DNA of 64,000 nt, from positions 27,999,348 through 28,063,347 of the forward strand of contig NC_061870.1 in the NCBI RefSeq assembly GCF_907164915.1, in the 5' to 3' direction. Shown here one piece after another: positions 45,453 to 58,291 of the stretch (position 1 is the first letter of the stretch; each line of letters begins with the position of its first letter). A program made the translations under genes and the position numbers. Origin of the DNA: Impatiens glandulifera (lineage: Eukaryota; Streptophyta; Magnoliopsida; Ericales; Balsaminaceae). The notes below the pieces were generated by a model. It searched no databases. It was not told where the DNA came from and saw nothing but the letters and a program-made list of their open reading frames with translations.

Positions 45453-47753
45453 ATGGAGATGCTGGTAATTCTGTCAAAGGAAGAGCTCATCCTTCTCCTG
45501 AAGAAAATTAGCTATTACAATACTATTCCAATTTGTGTTGCCATGATCTCCATAGCCATAGGCATTGTGTTTCTCCTCCCAAAGCTATGGAAAAAAGATA
45601 GAGTAGAAAAAGAGGGAATCCCTGGCTGGCTGGGATTGCCTTTCATTGGTGAAACTTTCTCTTTTGCTGCAGCTATCAATAGTTCCAAAGGGGCTTATGA
45701 GTTTGCCAGGCTCCGACATCTAAGGTTGGTATTTTATATGAACTTTCTCGATCTTCAAAATTAAATTTCTAACATACATATAAAACAGGTATGGACCTTG
45801 GTTCAAGACGCGGGTGAGAGGGAGGATTCATGTATTTGCTCCAACTGTAGAGGCAGCAAGGATGGTGATGACAAATGACTTTAAACTCTTTCACAAAGGC
45901 TATTTCAAACCTATTGTATATGCTCTCGGAAAGAACAGCTTGTTTTGTTCTGGTGAAGATGACCACAAAAGGATCAGGCATCTCCTCTCAGATATTTTCT
46001 CCAACGATTCCTTGTCCAAGTATATCCATATATTTGACAATTTGCTATGCCGAAGACTCAAATTGCTAGAGGAGCAACAAAAGAGCTTTTCCCTGCAGGA
46101 CTTCAATATGAAGGTGCAACACTTTTTTTCTAATCATTAATAAAAAAAAATGCTTCTAATCTCGATATTATTTAATGAAACAGATATCATTTGATGTTAT
46201 GTTTGACATGCTCATGAGCATCAAAGACGAGACCTTGCTGCAAAAACTAGAGAGTGATATTATGGCTGTTTCTGATGCAATGTTATGCTTCCCAATATAT
46301 ATTCCTGGTACCAAATATTACAAAGCTATAAAGGTACTTCAATATTGCAATTAATGCATTTCATTCCTATGATCATGTTGACCAACCAATGTATTTCTGT
46401 AAGCATGCAGGCACGTGAGAGGCTCATGAACTTTTTTGAAGAAATAATTGTCTGTCGTAGGTCTGGGAAGCAGCAACCATCAGATGACTTCCTCCAGTTC
46501 ATGTTACAGAGAAATTCAACCTCACAAGATGAAAATCTCAATGATACTGAGATTAAAGATAGCCTCATAGGATTGTTAATCTCCGGGGAGACCACCATAT
46601 CTGCTTCCATGATGTGGGCTATCAAGTTCCTGGATGAGAACAAAAAAGTTCTTGAAAAGCTCAGGGTGTGTAAGAAAACTTTTAAACAATTTTTTTCTTT
46701 TTTTCAGTTAAAAATGGTTAGAATCTTCAATAACAAGAGTCCTTTATCTAGAAACAAACCTAGAACAAGTAATATATTGATTTTTGTTGATCTCTCACAG
46801 ATTGAACAACAGGCTATATCTAGAAACAAGCCTGAGGGTTACTTGCTTACTCTTGCTGATCTGAACTTGATGCCCTACGGCATGCAGGTTCGAAAATGAC
46901 TATATCTATCATTCTAGGACTAAAATACTTGCACAGAGATTTTCAGTCCCCCCTTTTTCTTTTTCTGCAAAACGATTCTGATATCTAAAGACTCTGATAT
47001 CCCTCCCCACATCACATGTATATTCTCATCAGGTCATGAAAGAGACATTAAGAATGGAGAATCCTCTTCAATGGTTTCCACGTATTGCGCTTAAAGACTG
47101 CATAGTTGATGGCAAGATTTCACAATTTTTACAGACCAGATGAAACAAAAGAAGAAATTTATTATTGATCGTTACCTCGAGTGACATAATAAATCAGAGA
47201 ATTTTATGACAGGTTTTCAGATAAAAAAAGGATGGACTGTCAACATTGATGCAAAATACATACACAGGGATCCAGCAATCTACAAGGATCCATTGAAATT
47301 TAACCCATCCAGATTTAGTGTAATGATCATCAAAATGTTAATTATATTATTTTTGAATCATGAACAATAATGTTTGTACTTAAATAAACAAGCATGCATG
47401 ATAATTCATATTTCCAGGAGATGCAACAGCCATACAGCTTCTTGCCCTATGGATTAGGAGTTAGGACATGCTTGGGAATCAACATGGCAAGGGTGATGAT
47501 GTTGGTTTTCCTACACCGACTAACTGGTAAATACAGGTAATTAAGGCATATTAATATTTATAATCTCTATTATTGCAATCAAGCAAACAGAATGATGTGT
47601 TTCTGGATCAGATAAAAGTGGCTAATCAGTTAATTTGTGCACAGTTGGACATGTGATGATCCGGACCCATCACTGGAAAAGAGAGTACTTGTACCTACAC
47701 TGAGAAGTGGGTATCCTATAACCCTGAAGATCATGGAACATGCAACAAATTGA
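45453..47753 (+). CDS. Cytochrome P450, CYP85 clan, CYP722-like
   Basis: Nine exons (45453-45724, 45789-46113, 46184-46333, 46411-46665, 46801-46887, 47033-47111, 47213-47319, 47418-47536, 47645-47753) join in frame to 500 residues. Visible parts are an N-terminal membrane anchor (about 24-43), a proline hinge GIPGWLGLPFIGET, I-helix SGETT (307-311), EXXR (KETLR, Glu367-Arg370), FNPSRF, and the haem loop FLPYGLGVRTCLG with ligand Cys443. The consensus Phe of the haem loop is Tyr here. Intron 6 uses a GC donor (GC-AG). Exon layout and the PGTKYYKAIKARERLM and LEKRVLVPTLRSGYPITLK stretches resemble CYP722, but other CYP85-clan families are possible. The substrate is unknown. No lesion is seen. 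Confidence 0.9.
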
Positions 47754-47837
47754 TCTACAAATCGCCAGTTTCAGGCTTTCAGGTTTCAAAATGCAGTTTG
47801 ATGGAGGACCTGAATGCAGAATTGGACAATATTCTTC

Positions 47838-47843
47838 AATAAA
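47838..47843 (+). terminator. Poly(A) signal of the P450 gene
   Basis: AATAAA lies 85 bp after the stop codon, at the expected distance for a plant near-upstream element. Confidence 0.5.
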
Positions 47844-47849
47844 AACTAG

Positions 47850-48833
47850 TGCAAATTAATCTACCTTTCTGGTAGTTGTAATTGCATAATGCACTCATGA
47901 GTTGTCTTTCATTTTACAGTGTGTGTCTTTTCTTGATCATGTTATGTAATCCACAATCTACATAACATTAATACATTTGGGACATGCAGAAATGTACAAT
48001 ATTCTTATTTAATAAATAAATAAAAATAGCTTGTGCAACTTTACCTTTCCCGCAGTTGCATGAACTGGATTTCCTTTCTAATTTTACAGTCTGTCTTCCT
48101 TCGATCTCTTATGGTGCCCTACACAAACAAGGCACGTTAGTTTCGAGAAATGATAAATGAGCTCCAAATATTAATGTTGATTCTGATTCATGATTTAGTG
48201 TGATTCTTCAATCAATTACGAACAGGATGAAGGTGTTGTCCACGATGAAGACGATCCAGAGTAGAAATTAGGGCTCCAACGAAAAAGGGGGGAAATTCGA
48301 TTTTATTGAATCGATGAATTATTTATATAAGATATAATATTATCAATCTAACCGTCTAATTATTTGAAAACATTAAATTGACCTCTATAATTATTTTATA
48401 TACAAAATTAATATCAAAGTTTAATATTTTCACACCCCAGTGAAAGGGATGATTATCAAATGTACCATTGAACTTACGCGAGATATGCAAGTATACCCTC
48501 TAAAAAAACTCGTCATCAAAGGGTATAAAAGTCTATTATTACACCTTCTAATCTAAAGTATACAAAATATTAAATATTATTTATTGGGCTAGACACATTA
48601 ATATCAACCAATCTAGAGTGTCATGATTAGATATTTTTTTGAAAAATATATGAATGTTATTTATTGGGCCTAGACACATCAATATCATTTAATTTAATAC
48701 TTGTTCAAGAAATAACATTAAAAATACTTTATTTTATGTTTCAATAAAGGGTGAAGTAATTGAAAAGAGCAACCAGAAATTTTACACACAATGTTGTTGC
48801 AATATGTTATGTTCCCTTGAAAAGAAAAAAAAG
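47850..48833. other. Intergenic spacer between P450 and HMA gene
   Basis: No gene is seen. Two diverged copies of a stretch around TTATTTATTGGGCTAGACACA lie at about 48577-48610 and 48658-48692. Confidence 0.6.
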
Positions 48834-49324
48834 TCACAAGATAGTGCAAAATGGCTGAGGTTCTTCCCAGCGCGTTAAATGGGCATAAGTAGGCATATAG
48901 TGATGATAATTATTAGAACATAGAGGACATGGACATGGATAATGAGCAATCATTTGAGGCTGCTTCTTTTCGTCGGGTTTCTTTTCTTCTTGCTTCTTCG
49001 CCGATTGATCTTGTGGCTTGGGCGGAGGACCAATAGTCACGACCTCTACTACAAACCTGCCCGCCGCTTTCCTGCAGCGGTCAACCACATCAATTGGATC
49101 GGCATCCCCTGTTATTGCCAAGGTCCCCTTGGCTCCATCAATCTCTATTTTATCTATACCTTCAATAATAAACCACAATAACTCATGTTCTCGTGATCAT
49201 AATATCGATGACCATTTACACTAAAATAAAATATGTTACCTTGTAAGGAAGACACTGCCTTAAGGACTTTCTTCTTGCGTTTCTTACACGAAATGTCAAC
49301 CTTCAAGACTGTCTTTTGCACCAT
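48834..49324 (-). CDS. Heavy-metal-associated isoprenylated plant protein (HIPP-like)
   Basis: Two exons (49324-49240 and 49159-48834) with an 80-bp intron encode 136 residues. Residues 4-70 form an HMA fold (VLKVDIS ... GIDKIEIDGAKGTLAITGDA). Next come a Pro-rich GPPPKPQ, a Lys/Glu/Gln-rich linker, a Cys-rich PCPCPLC, and the C-terminus FCTIL, whose last four residues (CTIL, Cys133) fit a prenylation CaaX box. HIPPs are membrane- or nucleus-associated metal or protein-interaction adaptors (family knowledge). The usual CxxC metal site is CKKR here (Cys13, Arg16), so classical two-Cys metal binding is lost. The intron sits inside the HMA domain, as in relatives. Confidence 0.92.
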
Positions 49325-49885
49325 GGATCGATCGATCGAACTCTTTTAATTAACTAAAAATTTATATATATGATTTTTTCTTGTTTCACAAACGGGGCCA
49401 AGCCAAATGTATTAATTAGAACAAGGACTAGTGCCGAATCATTGGGGTTTTCACCGTTTATTAATTAATGCATTGCGTTGTAGATTAATTAATTAATTAA
49501 ATAATTAGCGTTTAGTTATTTGTTCCTTTGATCTCAAAACAAGACCTTTGTTTATAACTAGCTGTAAATATATATATGTAATATGTAACGCCATATGGTG
49601 GTGTGCTAGCTGGTTGATAAGAGGATATTTAATTTTATTTAATTTAACTAACTAAATAACAACGTATTTTTCAATGTTTCTTTATCACCGGATCCACGTC
49701 CGGCCTCTTCTTCCATCTATTTCATATATAATAAGAATCAATATATAAAAAAAATTGAGCAATTCCATAATGCAAAAGGTTTTCGGTTGTATAAATATTT
49801 CACAAAGTTGAAAATTGTCAACAATATCACCTGTTTAATTATTCCAAAATAAACACTACTATTTAAATTAGAAAGTAAGGTTGAC
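49325..49885. other. Promoter-side spacer of the HIPP gene
   Basis: AT-rich DNA with no coding frame. It includes a TTAATTAATTAATTAA run at about 49485-49500. Confidence 0.5.
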
Positions 49886-50075
49886 ACATAATTATGGGTT
49901 AGTTCGATCATCGATGCTATCGATACATGTAGTGCATGTATTCATTAAGAAAGCGCCACATGTACAAAAAGAAAAAAAACCAACAAATGAGAGAAGTAAT
50001 GTTTTACTTTTGTGTACAGGTGTCACTTCATGGTAGTGTCTGTAGTGGTAGCATCGAATTAACCCATAATTATGT
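49886..50075. mobile_element. Small foldback MITE, 190 bp
   Basis: It begins ACATAATTATGGGTTAGTTCG and ends with its inverse (CGAATTAACCCATAATTATGT). Similarity continues inwards through GCATCGA, CACTAC/GTAGTG and CACATGTACAAAAAG versus its complement, so almost the whole element folds back. Confidence 0.75.
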
Positions 50076-50322
50076 ATGATTTTAATTTTGCACTTGAAAT
50101 TTTGTCCTGTTTAGAAGAGCTGGATCTGGGTTTTGGAAAAAAAATATTAAAATTATTTTTTTTTGTTAATAAATTTAATAACATTTATTCGTTCAAATTT
50201 AATTATACTCTAAATGAATTTGTTTTCAGACCCAAATAATTGGACTAAAGATATGATGATATAACTAAACTTAAATATAGTGGGCTTAAATGCCCCTGTA
50301 ACAACTTTAAAATATTATATAT

Positions 50323-51336
50323 GGGAGGTGCTTTTCCCACTCCCTCCCATATTCCCACCTCCCTCTCTAACTCTTAACTTAACTCCAAAATGACTTATTT
50401 ATCCCTACCACCTTTATATATTTACATTTTTTATTTTATTTATTTTACTTATTTTATTTTAGTTTATTATTAAGTTTTTTTATTAAATATAATTAATTAA
50501 TTGATTTTTAGTAATTTTTTAAACTTTATTTATTTAATTAAAAATACAAAATATTATTATTTTTATATTATAATTATTTAAAATATATTAAATATTTAAA
50601 TGTTTACTAATTTAATAAAATATAAATATTTAATATTTTATTATATTAATTATATATATTTTTTTAAAATATTTATAAAAATTAATTTTTTTTATAATGT
50701 TTGACTAATTATTAAAATATAATATTATTAAGTAAAATATTATGATTAGATTAATTATTAATTATTATTTAATAGATAATATTATTTATAAAAATATTAA
50801 TAATTATTAATATTATGTTTGACTAATTATTAATATATAATATTATTAATTAAAAATAAAAATAATTATTAATATATAATATTATTAATTAAAATTAAAA
50901 ATATTATGTTTGACTAATTATTAGTATATAATATTATTAATTAAAATATTATGATTAGACTAATTATTAATTATTATTTAATAAATAATTTTTATAAGTA
51001 TTTTAATATATATATATAATTAATATAATAAAATATTAAATATTTATATTTTATAAAATTAATACACATTTCAATATTTAATATATTTTAAATAATTATG
51101 ATATAAAAATAATAATATTTGTATTTTTAATTAAATAAATAAAGTTAAAAAATATTAAAAATTAATTAATTATATTTAATAAAAAAAACTTAATAATAAA
51201 TAAAATAAAATAAGTAAAATAAATAAAATAAGAAATGTAAATATATAAAGGTGGTAGGGATAAATAAGTCATTTTTGAATTAATTAAAGAGTGAAGCGGG
51301 GGTGGGAATATGGGAGGGGTGGGAAAAGCAATTTGC
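50323..51336. mobile_element. MULE-type foldback MITE, 1.0 kb
   Basis: The arms are about 450-500 bp, inverted and closely similar, starting GGGAGGTGCTTTTCCCAC and ending GTGGGAAAAGCAATTTGC. The flanking 9-bp repeat is ATTATATAT (50314-50322 and 51337-51345). Arms share CCCATATTCCCACC and TTATCCCTACCACCTTTATA. The centre holds three copies of a TATGTTTGACTAATTATTA unit. No coding capacity is present. Confidence 0.8.
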
Positions 51337-51345
51337 ATTATATAT

Positions 51346-54300
51346 ATATACCAAGTTTTCATATATTATAGGTTTTTGATCTAAGCATAGAAGTTTAATT
51401 TATTAAATTTTACAATAAAGAGAAATAATAACAAATTAAAAAGATTGAAGAAATAAAATAAAAAATGACATGTTGGTATAGCTGGTGAGTGAGCGACACA
51501 AGTAAGGAATATATGCCTGCGCCTAGCTCCTCCTCCTGTATTCATGGCTTGTATTGTGGCAAGAAACTCACTTTATTATAAATAAATAAATAAATAAATA
51601 AATAAAAAGGAATTTGATTCCTTCATATCTTTTATCCATTATTATCAAACCTACTTACCACCCTACATTATTTTTTATTTTAGTTTAGTTTTTGAAATAC
51701 CACCACATCCCCCTGCTACCTAGCTAGCTAGACTTTTGTTTTTGCTACCCATACTTGAAGTTGTATTAATTATTTAATTATGATAAAAATTCAAATATTT
51801 ATGTCAACTCATGTATAGTTAATTAAGAATTCTAAGTCAAATCTTCTTTAATTGGAATGTTCTTCTTTTCGTTTCTGATTACCACATTTGCATATTCTTT
51901 ATAGAAATAAAACAAAACACCATAACATAATCTGGAAATCAAAAGAATCAAGTACTCTTCATGAGCGTCAAAACTGTGTTCTCTATATCATGTAGGCTAA
52001 ATAGAAAACATTTTTTTAAGAACAATTATTTTTACCAAGTTCTTAAAAAAATAAAAAATAGTTCATACACATATGACATAAACATAAAACGTAATAATAT
52101 AAAAAGAATTAACTAAGTGATTGATACTTGACCAGAATTAACCGAAAAATTCATAATCCTACCCGAAACAATCTTTAATTCATTTAAACCAACTGTTAAT
52201 TTATTGATAAAACAAAGTCTTACCAATTCAGAGTTGATTTAGATATACCTGTCATCACTTGCTCCAAAATACCATTAGCTACTATTTTTTTTTTTAATAA
52301 TGTTTATTCTTTTGAAGAATAATCAAATTCATGGGTTTTCTATTAAATAAGTTCAGTAGATACATTAATTAGTTTAAGTCTCATTTATTTTATACTACCT
52401 TTGTTTATACATCTTCTATCCAACATAGGATAACATATATAAATAATCAAAGCAATGTCTTTCTCAAACTTCAATAAGACAATTTTATAACTAGTTTTTA
52501 AAACTTTTTATTGATAATTTATTTTCAAAAACATATACAAATATTTGAATTAATTTACCAGATCCATTTAGATGAATGATTGATTGTAGATATTAAATTT
52601 AGTATAACCGAAATAATTTTTAGATACACATTTTTGTTAAAAAAAACTTGAATTTAATTTAGAATCGAAAATCCTCTAAAAGAGTTTAATTAGGAGACCA
52701 CCGACTTGAGTGAATCTTGAGAACACCTAATATCCATTAATTATAGAAAGTAATTAAGAAATGAAAAAAAAAAAAAAGTTTGGAATCCCATGAGTCATGC
52801 ACGGTAGAGATAGTCATGATTATAGCCAAAATAAATAAATACAAGAAAGTGGATGGGGTGACAAAAGTGAAGAGAAAGTTTAAGCGTAAAATGTGCACAT
52901 CACTTCGTCAATAATTTTATGTTTTATATTAAAGCAATGTTTTATACTCACTGTATGATATTTTCCTTTTCCTTTTATAAGTTTTTTTTTTATATTAAAA
53001 TTTAAAAAATGGAAGAGTCGGAAATTAAAACTAAACAAACCCTAGTTATGTCTATGATTAAGTATGACAATTAAAAAATCCTAAAAAAAATAATTATTAA
53101 CCTAAATGTTTTAAAAAGCAGAAATTCTTTAATATATATCCATTGATTAATAAATAGATTATTTAGGTTAAATAAAAACCTTCTTTAAATTTAATATTTA
53201 AAATATTATAATAGTTTAAGTATAATACTGATGGCCAATTATATAAATGTGAAATGATTGGGGAGAGAGGAATTTATGAGAGAAACTTTTAGAGGAATTG
53301 ACGTGACACAATCTTTTGTTGAAAAAATAATAAATTTTCTCTCTTTCTTCTTCCTCAATACAAAATTTATTTTTATATAATAAATAAAAAATGATTAAGG
53401 GAGAGAATGGAAACGTAATTTATTGCAATTTAATTAGTTGAAAAAATAACAAATTTTTTATTATTTCAATACAAAATTTATTTTTATACGACATTTCTAT
53501 CAAATGTGTGGTGGATGGATAGTGAGGGTTGGGTCCATGGACATGGTGAAGTGAAAGTACAAAATAATAATAATAATGAGCACGCCATTATTACCGTATA
53601 ATTATATATATTTTTAAGTATTTTAAATCAAATCCCTTGCTTAAAGAAATGTTAATAAACAACACTTTGATTAGTGGGGACAAAAGAGTGCTTTTATTAA
53701 CGGCATGCGGGCCAAAACAAAATTAATAGATTATACTAAAACATCCATCATTCCATTAAAGTCGACTCTGCCTTGGATCTGTAATCATCATTGTCCCCTT
53801 CACTCCCTCCACCATTTAACATTTTTTTCAATTCAATCATCAACCAAAAATATGTATGTTTGTTTTATCATCTTCAACTATCTATAATCATAATGTATCA
53901 TTTCATTGGTTTTCTTCACAATCAATTTGCACGCTGTTACATATACTCTATCAATCTGTTCCCCCGCCGAACCGAAGATAATAGACTCAAAACTTAAAAA
54001 TGTAAAAAAAATTTCAATTAAATCGACGAAACAAAATGACTAAAAGTTTTTTAAGTTGTTAAAAGCTTCGATTTGTTGATTTAGTTGCGACAAATCGTCA
54101 ACCTAATCGATCATGATTACAATTTTAAAAATATAACTAAAAGTTAATACTTAAATATTTCTTTTAATAATTAATTCCTTTAACAAACATTATTGAATTT
54201 TAAAAACTATAAATAATGTAGAAGAGTAGAAAATCTCTTTATACTCCAAACCAAAAAAACATGTTTTTATAAACTAATTGAACTTAAATTAATAAAAATG

Positions 54301-54876
54301 TAAAAACATATATTTATTTTTTTAAATGTAATGAATTAACGTAATTTTAACTTCAACTTAAGTCATTCTTATTGAGAATCGAACAAGTTAGTTTATGTGT
54401 CTTAAAAATCACTCTTACCACTTAATTGGGTTATATATATAGGGCATTTAAATTATACTAAGACAACTAAGTTAATGATTAGACAATATGATTATTAAGG
54501 TTTTCATGCCTCTAAATTTGATCATGTGTGACTCAAAAGTTTTGTCTTTTTAGTCTTTAATTTTAGTTTTAGTGTTTTCTTGTTAAAAATTTGTTGTTTA
54601 TTGAATCATAATTAATATATTTTTGTAATTATAGGTTAGATTAACATCTTTTATATTTTAAAATTTCCTTAAAAGAGGAAATTAGAACCCATGAATTCAA
54701 GAATAAAATATACATTGGGCATATATAATCTAGCTATAATAATCTATTATACAAATAACATTAACACATTGAAACTAAAGAAAGAAAACCCTGCAATATT
54801 ATATAGAAAAAAGCAGTTGTCTAGTTTCTTAATTCCATTTAAATCTTACACTTATATATATAATTATTTATAACTA
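51346..54876. other. Long AT-rich intergenic spacer
   Basis: No gene or RNA is recognised in 3.5 kb. Short open frames at 53705-53997 have no motif and overlap each other in different frames. Confidence 0.6.
51579..51607. repeat. (AAAT)n microsatellite
   Basis: About seven AAAT units. Confidence 0.9.
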
Positions 54877-55563
54877 TCATGATGACATTACAATGGCCGA
54901 TTTTTCTTCTAGATGAAATTTAACCTGTCTTGCAATAAACAATTCAATCCTCCTCTGAAATTCTTCATTACTCAATTCATCCTCGTCCACCAAACTCAAC
55001 CTGTCTGAATCAACCGTTTTCATTGTCTCAGATCGCCGGAATTTCTCACAAGTTGTCTTTCCGATCATCTTCTCCGACTGACTCCTCCCATAATGTTTTG
55101 ATTCCACAACTTTAAAAGGCATCTTATCTGAAACTTCCACTTTTTCTTCAACCGAATCTTCAACTTTCGCCTCCATTATGACTTGCTTGTCTTGATAAAT
55201 GATCTCTTCTAGTTCTCCGGTTAACTGATAATTTTCCGATTCCATTACTATCTCATCATAGAGATCTGTTTCAACATTGTTGACAGTAGAATTTTGGCCG
55301 GTTTTGAAAACAAGTGTAAAGACAATGACGTTGCTGATAAGGAAGACGAAGATAGGACTAATTATGACGGTAACCAGTCGCCGGAAATACTCGCCGGAAA
55401 TTCTAATGGCAAAAGGAAGACGAGAAGAGGACCAGTGAAGGAAGATTATGACTAGGGCTAATTCGATTATACGGAATATATTCCAGATGAATTTGAGCAT
55501 ATTGAATTTAAACATGGCTTTGGCTTTCTCTGTTTTCATACAGTCTAGTTCGAAAACTGCCAT
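54877..55563 (-). CDS. DUF4408/DUF761 plant membrane protein
   Basis: A single exon encodes 228 residues starting MAVFELDCMK. Two hydrophobic helices lie near the N-terminus (about 27-43 and 63-86), the DUF4408-like part. A long acidic, Glu/Val-rich middle follows (about 98-150), then a basic Ser-rich stretch and a C-terminal DUF761 motif, LSNEEFQRRIELFIARQ (about 196-213). Plant proteins with this layout are membrane-anchored and of unknown biochemical function. No intron is needed and no lesion is seen. It is isolated, with 5.5 kb of gene-free DNA before it and 2.7 kb after it. Confidence 0.88.
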   Translation of the reverse strand: MAVFELDCMKTEKAKAMFKFNMLKFIWNIFRIIELALVIIFLHWSSSRLPFAIRISGEYFRRLVTVIISPIFVFLISNVIVFTLVFKTGQNSTVNNVETDLYDEIVMESENYQLTGELEEIIYQDKQVIMEAKVEDSVEEKVEVSDKMPFKVVESKHYGRSQSEKMIGKTTCEKFRRSETMKTVDSDRLSLVDEDELSNEEFQRRIELFIARQVKFHLEEKSAIVMSS

Positions 55564-58291
55564 TTTTTTTCTAAATTTACAGAGAAAAGAAAGAGATTGA
55601 AAGAAGAAAGAGAAAGGGAAACTTTGGAGAAGATGAAATGGTTCATGGTGTTATTTTATAGTGATTATTGTAAAAGTGTAGATACCAATTTATGATATTT
55701 TATTTGTTAAGTAAACAAAACTCTACTTTTAACTAACTTTTTTTTTTTAAAATGAAATTTTATTTATAATGGGAGTTGAGTGAAGGACTAAAGAAATATT
55801 ACATAATAGAGTAATAAGCCATTCAAATAAAAAAACAAAAAGCAAAATCTTAAGTGATGAAAATGGGAAGATAATAATACCAAGAAGACATTCCTACAAA
55901 TGATTTGGATGTCACAACTACCATTGAGATGTGAAAGTGTTTTTGTTGGTAACAATCTCTTAGGAATAATTCTTTAATTAGTTAAAAAAACGATAATTTT
56001 TTTTTTAAATACTTAAAAATAAGAAAAGAATTTTAAAAAGTCGTTAAGAATGAAAACCCATACTGAGTTATCAAAATTCACAACGAAACCATTATGATTG
56101 AAATACTAGCAATGCTGGTTAAGACGTTGAAAGGGTATTAAGATATTTGTTGAACTCAAATAATTTCTAATTGAACTTTGATTGAAAAAATTTGATTTGT
56201 GTTGTCTTGAATCTGTGTTGTGAACTTAATACAATAATTTGTTTAATGCATCTGCTGATACACACATTAATCATGAGAATGGTTTTATCTTTCAAATCTA
56301 ACTGGTTAAAAAAAATTCACGGTTACCGAACTAAAATGAAAATAATTTCAAGTAAAAAATGAAAATAAACTTCTTTAATGTTACTACTCCCCTCTAGTGA
56401 CAACAAAAAACTATCGAATACAAAATATTTTGGGCTACTTAGGTTACCGTTCGAATAGCGATAAATCCCAGAAAGACTCCTTAGAAGTCGATTTTAAAAC
56501 TATCTAAAAATATTTAAACAAGATATTACTATTTGTGATCTGACTCATCTCACAATATTTTTTATTTAAACAGGCTCTAACTATATATTAATTACTTTTT
56601 TAATATTTAAAAGTTAAGATTCAAAATACTCATTAGCTTCAATTTAAAATGTGATAAGAATAACTTATTTTAAACTTTTAATTAGTTAGATAACACTTTT
56701 CCTACTTAATTAACTATTTTATGAAGTTTTTGGGCATCATCACTTAATTAATTAGGATATTTCTTTAATTAAACTAATTAAGCTAATTGTATAATAGTTC
56801 CATTTCCTTACCAAGTCCGCTATTTTATGGTTGCTCAAGTTCCTGAAAATGCTACCAATTCAATCTTATTATGAATAACTCTAATTAAATTAAGCCTTTT
56901 AACTGAAGATGGTTCTAGAAGATGCATGCATGAACACAAGTTTTCATTTTCACTCTAATTTATTTTGGTTAAAACATAGTCTAGACCAATAATAAAATCA
57001 TTAGAGAATAAAGCATAAAACATTTATACTTGATGCCTTTCATAAAATAAGAATTAAAAATGAAATAGAATAGCAACAATGACCGGCTGAATTTGTTCAA
57101 GCGAGCATATAAACGAGAAGAATGTTAAAAGTCGAGAAATCATATAAAAAGAATGCACTTTATTGTGTGTAAAGGGTGAGAATTAGCGAGTTATAGAATA
57201 TGAGAAGGGCATAAATAAATATGCTGTAGTGATATAACTGATGAGATAAACTCTCAATCTTATTATTAATATGCCTTTCCTCTTTTAGAGACACACTATT
57301 TTTATCAAACTCTCACTCAGTACAAGCAAACATGGATAGATGCCTTTACTTTTCATAGTAAGAATAATATAAATAAATATATAATCATTGTTTTTATTCC
57401 TTAAACTTATAAATTAATATTATTTTAATTCAACTTCAATTAAGTTGATTTTAAATTATTGGCTTTCTTTAGTGACATAATTGAAGCATATTATTCTTAG
57501 GCTCTCATTTCGTGTGCTTAAAAGACTTATGGGCGTGGATGTTTCCTATATATTATTCCCTTCCTTTTTTTAAAAAACAAAATAAAAATGATATTCCTTA
57601 CATTTTGTATTTATGAGTACCACAAATTATAATTTCATGGATTAAAGTCGTTTTCAAATTTACACGCTATAGGCTAAAACTTGCAAATTCGTGTAAACTT
57701 TTACTATTTTATTTTATGATTTTCAGAAAAAACTATATATTTATAAATTAAAAAAAAAAATACTTATTCAAATTAATAAATTCATATAATTAATTTTTGT
57801 GTTATTTATTTATTAAATTAATAAATAATAATATATAATTAATATTATATTAAAATAAAAAATTTAAATTCTCAATTTTATTATTTATAAACTCTTTTTA
57901 TTTAAAATGTTTGAATTTTTTTATTTTTTTTTTCGAAATAATTTATAGTTAATTAATCCCAATGGATCATAGAGTCTATTGGATCATCTGCAAAGACTTA
58001 AACTTTAAAGACCAAAGTTGGGCTTTATTCTTTTAAGTCCAGTGGTCCTATTTCTCTTGAAAATACCAAAGCCCGTTGGACTCGCTTCTAATTCATTTAA
58101 CAAAATACGTGGATTATATTTAAAGTTTAAACATTTGGACCACCAAGAAAAAAATATGGGCCTTAATTTTAAGACCCATAATTGTGGTGCGTTGAATAAT
58201 GGTGTTGAATTTTCAGACCCATTATCGAAGTTGAAAAAAGAAAAAAGTTGAATCTTCAATAAAATAAAAGAATTAGTAAATTAAACGAAAT
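55564..58291. other. Intergenic spacer
   Basis: AT-rich DNA. The stretch at 58005-58259 is open on both strands, but neither product has a recognisable motif or a plausible start context. Confidence 0.6.

Noticed and set aside
58005..58259. Overlapping open frames on both strands, 77 and 84 codons
   Set aside because: Complementary frames without motif, intron context or homology clue; chance openness.
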